The notes under the pieces were generated by a model. It did no database searches. It was not told the origin of the DNA and saw only the letters and a program-made list of their open reading frames with translations. A DNA stretch of 64,000 nucleotides from Methanococcoides alaskense (GTDB lineage Archaea > Halobacteriota > Methanosarcinia > Methanosarcinales > Methanosarcinaceae), in assembly GCF_031454185.1 (NCBI RefSeq), contig NZ_JAVDQI010000001.1, forward strand, positions 62,001-126,000. The letters are read 5' to 3'. Positions 55,352 to 63,764 of the stretch are shown here, piece by piece (positions within the stretch are counted from its first letter, which is position 1; every line of letters begins with the position of its first letter). The translations under genes were made by a program, and so were the position numbers.

Positions 55352-55927
55352 ATGAAAGTTGTTGCATTTAATGGAAGTCCAAGAAAAGAAGGAAATACAT
55401 CACTTTTACTCAAACATGTCCTTACTGAACTTGAAGATGAAGGTATTGAAACCGAGATCATACAGATAGGTAACAATACATTGAGTGGATGTACCGCCTG
55501 CATGAAATGTTTTGAGAACAAAGACGAGCAATGCGTTATAAAAAGTGACATCGTAAATGATTGCATCAAAAAAATGAAAGAGGCGGATGGCATAATCATT
55601 GCATCACCTACATATTTTGCAGATGTTAATGCAGGAACTAAAGCCCTTATAGAAAGAGCAGGATTTGTGGCGAAAGCGAACGATGATCTCTTCAAACGCA
55701 AGGTAGGTGCTGCTGTTGTCGCTGCCAGACGAGGAGGTGCAATTCATGCCTTTGACTCGATCAATCATTTATTTACAATATCCCAGATGATAATTCCAGG
55801 TTCAAGCTACTGGAACATTGGGATCGGGTTTTTACCGGTAGATGTTGAAGCCGATATGGAAGGGATACAGACCATGCAAACCCTCGGACAGAATATGGCA
55901 TGGCTTCTGAAAAAGCTGAACGATTAA
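55352..55927 (+). CDS. Iron-sulfur flavoprotein of the NADPH-dependent FMN reductase family
   Basis: 191 aa. FNGSPRKEGNTSLLLKHVL is the phosphate-binding loop for FMN; SGCTACMKCFENKDEQCVIK carries four Cys in the compact motif of iron-sulfur flavoproteins (Isf), and SPTYFADVNAGTKALIER is the flavodoxin-fold catalytic stretch. In methanogens such proteins reduce oxygen, peroxide or quinone-like acceptors with ferredoxin. A good GGAG site precedes the ATG. It forms a likely operon with the two ferritin-like genes and perhaps the carbonic anhydrase gene. Confidence 0.88.
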   Translation: MKVVAFNGSPRKEGNTSLLLKHVLTELEDEGIETEIIQIGNNTLSGCTACMKCFENKDEQCVIKSDIVNDCIKKMKEADGIIIASPTYFADVNAGTKALIERAGFVAKANDDLFKRKVGAAVVAARRGGAIHAFDSINHLFTISQMIIPGSSYWNIGIGFLPVDVEADMEGIQTMQTLGQNMAWLLKKLND

Positions 55928-55954
55928 GCTAAACAAGATCATTGCGGGTATATA

Positions 55955-56470
55955 ATGATATTAAAATTCAAAAACAAAGAACCTTCGATATCAGAGACAT
56001 CATTTGTTGCAGGATCCGCAGATATCATCGGTGATGTAAAAATTGGAGAAGGTTCAAGTGTCTGGTTCAATGCGACCATCAGAGGAGACAAGGATGAGAT
56101 CATTGTAGGTAAAAGAAGCAGCATCCAGGACAATTGTGTTATCCACACCGACCCTCCCTTTAAAGTAAAGATCGGAGACAATGTAAGCATCGGTCATGGA
56201 GCAATTCTCCATGGTTGCACGATAGGTAACAATGTCTTAGTGGGAATGAACTCAACTGTTCTTGATGGTGCAGAGGTCGGGGAGAACTGTATCATCGGTG
56301 CCAACGCCCTTATCCCACCTGGAAAGATAATCCCACCTAACAGTGTTGTCACCGGAGTTCCCGGGAAGATCAGAAGGGAAGCAAATGCTGAAGACATACA
56401 GATGATAGCTGAAAATGCAGCCGAGTATGTTAGATTGGCAACCGAATATAGAACAGCACTGAATGAATGA
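55955..56470 (+). CDS. Gamma-class carbonic anhydrase-like hexapeptide protein
   Basis: 171 aa. A left-handed beta helix of hexapeptide repeats ([IV]GxxxS...) ends in a C-terminal helix. The zinc-binding histidines of gamma carbonic anhydrases are in place: H64 (CVIHTD), H81 and H86 (GHGAILHG). It lacks the N-terminal signal and acidic loop of Cam, so it resembles CamH/YrdA-type cytoplasmic members. The likely reaction is CO2 hydration. It follows the flavoprotein gene by 27 bases. Confidence 0.9.
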   Translation: MILKFKNKEPSISETSFVAGSADIIGDVKIGEGSSVWFNATIRGDKDEIIVGKRSSIQDNCVIHTDPPFKVKIGDNVSIGHGAILHGCTIGNNVLVGMNSTVLDGAEVGENCIIGANALIPPGKIIPPNSVVTGVPGKIRREANAEDIQMIAENAAEYVRLATEYRTALNE

Positions 56471-56765
56471 ATTCAGACAGATAGTGTAAAAATGTCTGCT
56501 TTTCTCAGTAAAGAAGAGCAGGCATGGGTAGACTGGGTCTTTGATGAACTACATCTCACCTAGAACGGATAACAATAGATACTTGGATTCTAAAGATGCT
56601 TTTTTGATAATTGATACTAGATGATATTTTGTTGTCATCAGATTTCTCTTCTTGTCAGCACTAAATAATAAAAACAAATTAAACTGAAAATATCCAATAT
56701 GTTCATTACATATATTTTGAAGATGAACGTTAAGTTTATCTGCATTATGCATTATAATGCATAAT

Positions 56766-57311
56766 ATGGGACGCCCAAGAAAAAGAAGAATGGTTAATTT
56801 TGACCACGATGTAAGGCATTTCAAACCCTCAGGCGTTTGCCTGAAAGATCTGGAAGAGGTCAACATAACCATTGATGAACTGGAAACCCTCAGGCTGAGC
56901 ACTCTTGAAAAAATGAAACAAGAAAATGCAGCTCAGACGATGCAAATACACCAGTCCACCTTTCAAAGGACGCTCCAAAGAACATTGCAGAAAATAGCAG
57001 ATGCATTAGTAAATGGAAAATCAATACGAGTAGAAGGAGGAGATTATACAATGCCAGGAAAGGATGGAACAGGACCTATGGGACAAGGACCAATAGGAGG
57101 ACAAAATAGAGGTCAGAATGGAGGAATGGTCGGGGGACAGAACCAAGGCCGAGGACAAAGAGGATTCCGCGGTGGAAATGGAAGTGGGTTTGCCGGACCC
57201 GGAGGAGAATGCAAATGTCCAAACTGTGGTTATGAACAAACTCATCAGCTAGGAATCCCCTGCGCTCAGGCAAACTGCCCTAAATGTGGAAACCTTATGA
57301 TCCGAAAATGA
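56766..57311 (+). CDS. DUF134 HTH protein with Gly-rich linker and zinc ribbon
   Basis: About 181 aa from ATG 56766; the family begins MGRPRK, so this start is preferred to the ATG 9 bases upstream. The DUF134 helix-turn-helix spans residues 1-85 (ITIDELETLRLSTLEKMKQE, then QIHQSTFQRTLQRTLQKIAD). A segment starting MPGKDGTGPMGQGP is a DUF5320-type Gly/Gln-rich linker (residues 98-145). The C-terminus has two CxxC pairs (CKCPNCGYE, CPKCGNL), a zinc ribbon. It is probably a DNA-binding regulator. DUF134 often neighbours NifB/NifX-like and dinitrogenase-associated genes; none is here. Confidence 0.85.
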   Translation: MGRPRKRRMVNFDHDVRHFKPSGVCLKDLEEVNITIDELETLRLSTLEKMKQENAAQTMQIHQSTFQRTLQRTLQKIADALVNGKSIRVEGGDYTMPGKDGTGPMGQGPIGGQNRGQNGGMVGGQNQGRGQRGFRGGNGSGFAGPGGECKCPNCGYEQTHQLGIPCAQANCPKCGNLMIRK

Positions 57312-57377
57312 TCAAGAGGAACATTTAACTTCAGCCACACAAAAACAGAAGAAGAAAAATCAACAAATGGGATTAAA

Positions 57378-58358
57378 ATGGGATCAAGGATAATCTACGG
57401 ACCAATCCTTTCAAGAAGACTTGGAAGGTCGCTTGGAATTGACATCATCAAAAAGAGTGAATTCAGGAAGAACTGCAATTTCGATTGTGTCTACTGCCAG
57501 CTTGGACATGTGGACTGGAAAATATCGACACCATCAGATGTTACAGATCTTGTAACAACTGAAGAAGTGATCGACAGCCTCGCTAACTATCACAAGAAAG
57601 TGGATGATCTTGATTACATAACATTTTCAGGTACATGTGAACCTACATTGAACCTGGAACTGGGTAACATGATCGAACAGATAAGGAACATAAGTGATGT
57701 TCCCATTTGTGTAATTACAAATTCATCACTCGTGAACAGAGAGGATGTCAGAAATAGTCTTTCAAAAGCCGATCTTGTAGTTGCTACACTTGTGTCAGGA
57801 AATGAAGAGACGTTCCAGTCCATAAACAGACCTGCAGAAGGGATCGAACTTCAGGATATAATCAAAGGACTAAGAGAACTGCAGAAAATGAAAGGCTCAA
57901 GGGTTGCCATAGAGGTCATGCTACTTGACTCAAATAATGGCTACCTTACAAATTCAAGCGATCAGGAAATCGAGAAACTGATCGAAGTTCTCAAGTTCAT
58001 CGATCCGGATGAGATAGAGATATTGACCATAAGCCGACCGTCTGCTGAAGAATTTATCATCCCGGTAACTGAAACAAGGCTTAAAGAGATCGCACAGAAG
58101 TTCGATGAGAAACTGGGAAGGGAAAGGGTAAGACTGGTACTCAAAGGTCTGAAAAGAAAAAGGTCGAATATAGAACATGAGAACCCTACGGACGAGGTAT
58201 ATGATCTCATACTTCGAAGACCCTGTACATTTGATCAGGTCGTTCGATCTCTTGATATTGATAAAGAAGAACTCTCCCCGATAATTGAAGGACTGGTCGA
58301 GGAGCACAAGATCATCGGCATAAGCTCAGAAAATGGAATGTACTACCGGGCAGTATAA
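57378..58358 (+). CDS. Radical SAM protein, COG0731 (wyosine-synthase-like) with C-terminal winged helix
   Basis: 326 aa. CNFDCVYC near residue 33-40 is the CX3CX2C cluster site; YGPILSRRLGRSLGID before it and ITFSGTCEPTLN after are typical of COG0731 proteins related to TYW1. The C-terminal 80 residues (DLILRRPCTFDQVVRSLDID) form a winged helix, seen in archaeal members. The substrate is unknown; true TYW1-type enzymes are larger and act on tRNA-Phe. It follows the DUF134 gene by 66 bases. Confidence 0.88.
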   Translation: MGSRIIYGPILSRRLGRSLGIDIIKKSEFRKNCNFDCVYCQLGHVDWKISTPSDVTDLVTTEEVIDSLANYHKKVDDLDYITFSGTCEPTLNLELGNMIEQIRNISDVPICVITNSSLVNREDVRNSLSKADLVVATLVSGNEETFQSINRPAEGIELQDIIKGLRELQKMKGSRVAIEVMLLDSNNGYLTNSSDQEIEKLIEVLKFIDPDEIEILTISRPSAEEFIIPVTETRLKEIAQKFDEKLGRERVRLVLKGLKRKRSNIEHENPTDEVYDLILRRPCTFDQVVRSLDIDKEELSPIIEGLVEEHKIIGISSENGMYYRAV

Positions 58359-58385
58359 CTAAAAAACAGTAAAAAGGGATGGATA

Positions 58386-58590
58386 TTACATCCCAAGCTG
58401 TTCTTTTTTGGAACCGCGTGTGCAGTAGAATCCGTTCTTAAGACCCAATTTTTCGGTCATAGGACAACCACCGCAAATTCAGCCTTTTTCCTCGCTTATA
58501 CAGCTACTCTTACCAATCGCAGGGAAACAAAATCCTCCCTTCTCACCACATTATATCCACGAAGGGCATTTAGCGCAAACACCAACGATA
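58386..58590 (-). pseudogene. DUF2769 protein remnant with two in-frame stops
   Basis: The minus-strand translation reads VCAKCPSWI-stop-CGEKGG and on through FCFPAIGKSSCISEEKG-stop-ICGGCP, then MTEKLGLKNGFYCTRGSKKE, a good match to the cysteine-rich DUF2769 family common in methanogens. The stops are TAA (58551-58553) and TGA (58479-58481); the TGA stands where the family has Cys. The N-terminal residues are not recognisable. Two stops of different kinds argue for a dead gene over recoding, and pyrrolysine uses TAG. Confidence 0.75.
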
Positions 58591-58633
58591 ATTGATAGGA
58601 ATATATACGACCTTGTTAATCATAAACAAATAC

Positions 58634-59182
58634 ATGAGAAAGTTTCCCTTACCCAACAGGAAGGACAGAATCCTTCAGAAAAACGGAGAGAGTGGAGCTT
58701 TCTGGGAAGACAGGAAAGACCGCCGACATTGCGGTATCGACCTTTATGCGCCTGAAGGTGACCCTGTTATTGTCATTGAGAACGGTGAAGTCACCAACGT
58801 TGGGATTATGACATCACCTGAAATGATCCCTTACTGGAATAAAACCTATTATATCATCATTCGGAACCATTCAGGACTTTTCTACAAATACGGTGAACTT
58901 GGTTTCTCAAACGTAAAAGTTGGAGATACTGTTGAATCTGGTCAATTGATCGGGCATGTCGGAGCTGTGCTGAACAGCAAGAAGATAGACAAGAATGCTC
59001 CCGAATACATCCAAAAACTAAAAGATAAGGATTCCAGCATGCTCCACTTTGAGCTATGGGAAGAGACTCCTGTTGCTGAAGATAACAATTATCTTGGTGG
59101 TGGCAACTGGTTTGGAGATAAAGGGCCTCGAAAGCTCCTTGACCCCACACTGAATACCTTAGCTCTACTGATAATTAACTAA
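58634..59182 (+). CDS. M23-like (LytM-fold) protein, cytoplasmic, probably altered active site
   Basis: 182 aa from ATG 58634. The LytM fold is seen in HCGIDLYAPEGDPVIVIENG (H-x3-D zinc ligands), LFYKYGELGFSNVKVGDTVE, SGQLIGHVG and SMLHFELWEE. In M23 peptidases the last motif is HxH; here the first His is Met, so the general base is missing while the zinc ligand is kept. There is no signal peptide. Archaea lack murein, so a non-peptidoglycan role is likely. The gene is flanked by the DUF2769 remnant and converges with the regulator gene at 59188. Confidence 0.75.
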   Translation: MRKFPLPNRKDRILQKNGESGAFWEDRKDRRHCGIDLYAPEGDPVIVIENGEVTNVGIMTSPEMIPYWNKTYYIIIRNHSGLFYKYGELGFSNVKVGDTVESGQLIGHVGAVLNSKKIDKNAPEYIQKLKDKDSSMLHFELWEETPVAEDNNYLGGGNWFGDKGPRKLLDPTLNTLALLIIN

Positions 59183-59187
59183 AATGA

Positions 59188-60726
59188 TCAAATGACCCTG
59201 ACCGTAAGGTCAAAGGTCTGTTCATATCCTGTAAGGTTAACCTCTGGCTGCATGTTTATGGCGGAGATATTCTGTTCACCAGCCGCAACTGCCTCGATCT
59301 TCCACTCATGCATTCCATAAAGGGAGCCCTCTGATTGCGGGATGAACTTATCCCCTTTGACCTGGAGGCCTTCCGTCAACGTCATGTTCCAGACATATGT
59401 ATCAGCTGTGGATTCGAACAATCTGATAAGCATCCACTCGCCTTGTTCAAGTTCGATCGCATCACCATAATAGTAGCCATCCACTATAAATGACGGATAC
59501 AGTTCATTATCCCCTTCCACTATCAGGGTCATCTCGAAGTCGCTTGGAACAGAAGACTGACCATTCCATGAATTGTATTCCACCATAATGGATTTCTCAC
59601 CAATGGACGAGGTTTCAAAGGTCCATCCATAGACAGAATCATCATCTACAGGACTGTAGGATGATGAATATCCATAGCCTTCTTCTTTAGTTGACAGGTC
59701 ATCTTTTCCTGAAAGATCCCAGTAGCCTTCCGAAGGTGCATCAAGATCGATACGCACAATGCTTCCGGCTTGAACCGATACTATACTGCCATTATCCCCT
59801 TCTGTGAACACATGGTCAGCTGGTATTTTCTCGATCTCAGGATAAATGAATTGGTCATCTTCTGTCGGAGCCATTCCCACAGAAAGTGCAGCTATAACCA
59901 CACCAACAAGCATCAATGGTAGAAGGTAGCGTTTTACAGACCTTTTTGTGGAACTGCTGGCATTGTCATAGTAGCGTCCTTTTAACATCATCAACATAAC
60001 TGCAAAAAGACATCCCAGGAAGAACCAGAGCCCTATGTTATCTGAAAGGTTCGAAAAGAAAGTATGCATACTATCCATTATCTGAGGACCAGCTGCTTCA
60101 GGAACTGCCCTTGCAACTTCTTCCACCACCTCATCAGAAGCAAGTGACGGGGCCATATCCATGGGTGCATCACGGAGAACTTCAGACTCCATGGCAACAT
60201 CCATCATTGCAGGTGCTGAGAAGGCACCTCCGTTCTCGATGGCAACCGGTTTTGACAGGTATTGAAGACCTGCAGCACCAAGGAATGCAGCACCTATGAC
60301 ACCGATATACTGTTGTAGCATACTGATTATGGAAGCCCTGCTGATATTCATGTTCCCCGGAGCTACAATGATCAGTTTCTGTACCGGCTCATAGAGCTTG
60401 ACCTCACGGCCTTTGGCACTCCATTTTATCCTGTGTACCTTGATAAGATCGGATTCCAGCAAACTGTCAATGTTGTACTTGATAGTGGTAATGGAAAGAC
60501 CGAGCTTTTTCGAGATATCCGTTGCAGACATAGGTTCTTCGGATAGAAGGTCCAGTATCTTCAGTGACTTCTCATTGGAAAGCGTCTGGGTGATCTTCTT
60601 TGAATCTTCGTTGAGAGGAAGTACAACTACATTTTCCGAACTACCCTGATCTGCATCTTCAGTTTCATTCTTGTTCTTATTTTCAACGTCTTTAGTGACC
60701 ATATTTGCACCAGGGGTTGATCTCAT
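59188..60726 (-). CDS. HTH regulator with membrane segments and extracytoplasmic domain
   Basis: 512 aa. Residues 45-120 are a winged helix (ILDLLSEEPMSATDISKKLG, then LSITTIKYNIDSLLESDLIK). Two or three hydrophobic helices follow (MLQQYIGVIGAAFLGAAGLQ near 140; FFLGCLFAVMLMMLKGRYY near 235; LLPLMLVGVVIAALSVGMA near 270). The last 220 residues are a Gly/Tyr/Asp-rich beta domain, probably outside the membrane. Such layouts are typical of haloarchaeal and methanogen membrane-bound transcription factors. The start overlaps the stop of the smaller HTH gene by four bases, so they are co-translated. Confidence 0.75.
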   Translation of the reverse strand: MRSTPGANMVTKDVENKNKNETEDADQGSSENVVVLPLNEDSKKITQTLSNEKSLKILDLLSEEPMSATDISKKLGLSITTIKYNIDSLLESDLIKVHRIKWSAKGREVKLYEPVQKLIIVAPGNMNISRASIISMLQQYIGVIGAAFLGAAGLQYLSKPVAIENGGAFSAPAMMDVAMESEVLRDAPMDMAPSLASDEVVEEVARAVPEAAGPQIMDSMHTFFSNLSDNIGLWFFLGCLFAVMLMMLKGRYYDNASSSTKRSVKRYLLPLMLVGVVIAALSVGMAPTEDDQFIYPEIEKIPADHVFTEGDNGSIVSVQAGSIVRIDLDAPSEGYWDLSGKDDLSTKEEGYGYSSSYSPVDDDSVYGWTFETSSIGEKSIMVEYNSWNGQSSVPSDFEMTLIVEGDNELYPSFIVDGYYYGDAIELEQGEWMLIRLFESTADTYVWNMTLTEGLQVKGDKFIPQSEGSLYGMHEWKIEAVAAGEQNISAINMQPEVNLTGYEQTFDLTVRVI

Positions 60727-61052
60727 ACAACATTAGTATTGTCTTCAGAAGAGAATACAACGAACCTATTGGAAGGTCCGTAGATATCTTCTTCCCTTTC
60801 CAGACCGGAGGATAGTCTCTTTCTCTCCACAAGATCGGACTCCATCAGAGCCATGATCTTATCTTCAACATCCACAAAAGGAAGACCGGTCTTTCGGGAA
60901 ATTTCCCTTACAGAAAGTAGATCTTCCGAAAGCACTTCCAGTATCTTGAAAGAACCCTCTTTTGAAAGTACTTCAGTTACAGTCCTTGACCCTTCAGCAA
61001 TTGGAAGGATCAGGAATTTATCAACGTTCACAGGATTTGCTGCACAGTCCAT
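60723..61052 (-). CDS. Small HTH protein paralogous to the neighbouring regulator
   Basis: 109 aa. Residues 20-90 (VTEVLSKEGSFKILEVLSED, then LLSVREISRKTGLPFVDVED) parallel the winged helix of the next gene (SNEKSLKILDLLSEEPMSAT), so the two arose by duplication. No membrane segment. It precedes that gene with an ATGA overlap and follows the lipoprotein gene by 33 bases on the same strand. It may form a heterodimer with the membrane-bound regulator. Confidence 0.7.
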   Translation of the reverse strand: MDCAANPVNVDKFLILPIAEGSRTVTEVLSKEGSFKILEVLSEDLLSVREISRKTGLPFVDVEDKIMALMESDLVERKRLSSGLEREEDIYGPSNRFVVFSSEDNTNVV

Positions 61053-61085
61053 AACGATATCCCCTTTTTTCTTTAGAAGTAATTA

Positions 61086-61580
61086 TCAGATCATTTCCAC
61101 ATGAACATCAAGATCTTGAATACCCGGTTCCGTAGGTACAGGATTGCGCCAGGTGCTGTAATAATCGCCATTTGAGAGGCTTCCATCACCATCTACATCC
61201 ACATGGACTGAAAGGGAATACGTCATTCTTTCCTCGAGTTCAGGGTGGTGGATCAGATATGGCACTAGCTGAACATTGTCTGCATCCATGGATACGCCAG
61301 TAATTGAATCCTCGGACATGATCACAGAAGCTACGTCCTGGAGGCTTACATCCTCAACTTTCAGATAGATGGTTGCATTAGTGAAGGATTCCACAGGTTC
61401 GTCAAAGATGATATATCCCAGAACACCATCGCTTTCTAATACAGATTCACCTGCATCCACTCCATCATCCATATCAACGTCAATACCGGATTCAGAAGTG
61501 TTGTCCGTACAGCCCATTGCAAAAGCGGATGCAATGAGGATCAATAATGTCAATCCTAATGTGAGATATTTGTTTTTCAT
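61086..61580 (-). CDS. YbaY-like lipoprotein
   Basis: 164 aa. The signal peptide ends in a lipobox-like SAFAMGCTDN, giving a lipid-anchored Cys at residue 24. The mature part (LGYIIFDEPVESFTNATIYL, MTYSLSVHVDVDGDGSLSNG, DYYSTWRNPVP) fits the YbaY/type III secretion pilotin-like fold, a small beta sandwich. Its role in archaea is unknown; it faces the cell exterior. It heads a three-gene unit with the two HTH genes. Confidence 0.75.
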   Translation of the reverse strand: MKNKYLTLGLTLLILIASAFAMGCTDNTSESGIDVDMDDGVDAGESVLESDGVLGYIIFDEPVESFTNATIYLKVEDVSLQDVASVIMSEDSITGVSMDADNVQLVPYLIHHPELEERMTYSLSVHVDVDGDGSLSNGDYYSTWRNPVPTEPGIQDLDVHVEMI

Positions 61581-61729
61581 GATAATCGGTTCCTTAATGT
61601 GTCGATTTTATGAATCTATAATATAACAAATAGCTCGTGGATATAAAGTCTTTATTTAAGCTACAAAGTAATTCGTAGTCTTAAGAAGCAAGAAATTCAA
61701 CAAAAAAAGAAAAGGTAAATAATGGTTTT

Positions 61730-62527
61730 TCAGTCGATTTTTGACTTGAAGATGTCTTCTTTAAGGATACCATAATCGTCAAAACTTGAGCGGATCGTCA
61801 TGAATATACCAATGGTGACCGTCATCACAGTGGAAACATATATCCCGATCATTATGGCCATCTGGTACTTGATAGCAAGGATAGGACTAGAACCTGCAAT
61901 TATCTGACCGGTCATCATTCCCGGCAATGAGACTATACCTACCGTGGACATGCTTGCGATAGAAGGTTTCAATGCGAGCTTGATACTTTTTCGGGCATAG
62001 GGAAGAATGGCTTCAGACTTCTTGGCACCCAGTGACAAACTGTAGAGATAACGATTCTCGTTCCTCCTGATACTATCATAAAAGTTGCTTATACTTACGA
62101 GATTACCACGAAGAGAGTTTCCAAGGAACATTCCGAATATGGGGATCAAATATCGGGCATCGAAAAGGTTCTCAAGGTTCACTACGAACGTATTGAAGTA
62201 AAGTAATATCAGAAAATTTCCTACTATAAATGAAAGTACCGTCGGCAAAAGCAACTTCTTCATATCAAGCCCGATATCATTTATCGTAGCATGTGTTGCC
62301 ATGAGGATCATTACGAATAACCACAAAAGGTTCACGATCGAATTGTTCAGATCAAAAAGTACGGTAAGGAAAAAACCCACAAAAACAAGTTGTAAGGTCA
62401 TTCTTGAAGCCGAAACAACAGTTTCGCGTATTATCCCGAGCTTAAGGTAGTGACTCACTAAAAGCGGAATTGCAAGCAAAAGAAAACATGCTACAAGGGA
62501 CAGATAGCTAATATCATAGGCTTCCAT
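61730..62527 (-). CDS. fetB: FetB-type ABC exporter permease (YbbM/UPF0014)
   Basis: 265 aa with about seven transmembrane helices. The family signature is visible: LFDARYLIPIFGMFLGNSLR near residue 120, SLGAKKSEAILPYARKSIKL near 165 and VGIVSLPGMMTGQIIAGSSP near 195. FetAB exports iron in E. coli and related proteins may handle other metals. The start ATG at 62527 adjoins the stop of the ATPase gene. The neighbouring regulator and lipoprotein genes do not reveal the substrate. Confidence 0.9.
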   Translation of the reverse strand: MEAYDISYLSLVACFLLLAIPLLVSHYLKLGIIRETVVSASRMTLQLVFVGFFLTVLFDLNNSIVNLLWLFVMILMATHATINDIGLDMKKLLLPTVLSFIVGNFLILLYFNTFVVNLENLFDARYLIPIFGMFLGNSLRGNLVSISNFYDSIRRNENRYLYSLSLGAKKSEAILPYARKSIKLALKPSIASMSTVGIVSLPGMMTGQIIAGSSPILAIKYQMAIMIGIYVSTVMTVTIGIFMTIRSSFDDYGILKEDIFKSKID

Positions 62528-63157
62528 TCAAACACCCACCGGTACGACCCTGACATTTTCCTTTTCCCACACATCATCATGGGAAATTATCACAAGTGTC
62601 CAATCCTTGCGTTCCAGGAAATAATTGGCGACCTTTTCCTTCAGTGCACTATCAAGAGATGAAGTGATCTCATCGAGCAGATAGATATCCTTTCCTATGA
62701 GCACTGACATGATTATGCCTATCCTCTGCTTTTCACCACCGGACAGGTCTTCGAAATCCATATCAAGAACGTCCTTTTCAAACCCCAGATAAACAAGAAG
62801 TCTTCTGAGCTTGGTCCTGTCAAGTTTTCCTTCATTGAACGAATAGGAAAATACTTCCTCAATAAATTCATTAACAGACCCTTCATAGATATCAAGGTCC
62901 TGAGAGACATAAGCGATCCTTTTTCTTGCATCCCATACAGTATTAGCATCAAGGAGCTTGTTATTAAAATAGAGACTCCCACTTGTATGATGAGCAAAAC
63001 CCATGGGCATCTTCAAAAGTGTGGATTTGCCTGCACCTGACCTACCTTTCAACAGGATACGATCTCCCTTCTTAATATCAAGGTTGAAGTGAGACAAAAC
63101 GTCCTTCTCACCATACCTGAGAGAGATATCATTATATTTTAAAAGTTCCGAATTCAT
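62528..63157 (-). CDS. fetA: FetA-type ABC transporter ATP-binding protein
   Basis: 209 aa. Walker A GRSGAGKSTLLKM near residue 40, Q-loop YVSQDLDIYEG, signature LSGGEKQRIGI near 140, Walker B IYLLDEITSSLD and switch His in VIISHDD. It is shorter than typical importers' ATPases, as FetA is. It partners with the permease gene directly downstream. A promoter should lie in the AT-rich gap right of 63157. Confidence 0.92.
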   Translation of the reverse strand: MNSELLKYNDISLRYGEKDVLSHFNLDIKKGDRILLKGRSGAGKSTLLKMPMGFAHHTSGSLYFNNKLLDANTVWDARKRIAYVSQDLDIYEGSVNEFIEEVFSYSFNEGKLDRTKLRRLLVYLGFEKDVLDMDFEDLSGGEKQRIGIIMSVLIGKDIYLLDEITSSLDSALKEKVANYFLERKDWTLVIISHDDVWEKENVRVVPVGV

Positions 63158-63453
63158 TAGCTAGTGACTTCCTTCCGATGTGGAATAGGTTTATGAGAAT
63201 AGGTTTATAGGAATAACATTATTACTCCGAAGGATAATATGAAACTCCCTTTTAGTAAAGGATTTTGAATACTATTCCACACGAATATTATATGAAAGTA
63301 TTTATTTAAAAAGTATATTTTTTACATATTAATTAATACATATTTCTAATTTTGTGTTATTTATATCAAGTTAAAATAACACGAATTGTTCCAAATTACA
63401 CAACATCTATCCGACAGAAATGAAGGATAATAAGATTAAATTAGGCTTACTGA

Positions 63454-63609
63454 ATGATAAATTTGGGATATTATAACTTGAAGCCAATAGCTCAATACTT
63501 TCCTGTGTCGAAAAAAAGGATCAAATTCCATCACAAGAAAAGCAAAGTAACTATCTATATTCTGCCCACAGGAAATATTGCTTCAAATATTATATGTGAA
63601 AAGGTTTAG
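63454..63609 (+). CDS. Possible small protein, 51 aa
   Basis: ATG at 63454 opens a 51-codon frame (MINLGYYNLKPIAQYFPVSK, later VTIYILPTGN) that ends in TAG at 63607-63609. There is no clear ribosome site and no recognised family. It lies in the 607-base gap between fetA and the right-edge gene (63158-63764), where nothing else is seen except AT-rich sequence and TATA-like runs near 63295-63345. Confidence 0.25.
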   Translation: MINLGYYNLKPIAQYFPVSKKRIKFHHKKSKVTIYILPTGNIASNIICEKV

Positions 63610-63764
63610 AAATGTCTAAAAGTAGAAGTCAAACTTGATTTCTTACTAAGAGGAAGACTGGCATGGATAAGTGGTCGCTTACAGAAGAGAAAATTAGCAC
63701 TTTTGTGATCTCCACTTCTTCCTGACGTTATCTATATATCTTATCTTCCTGATAGTTTTTAGTA

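Noticed and set aside
58479..58481. Selenocysteine at the TGA of the DUF2769 remnant
   Set aside because: A second stop (TAA) lies upstream in the same frame, and Methanosarcinaceae are not known to use selenocysteine.
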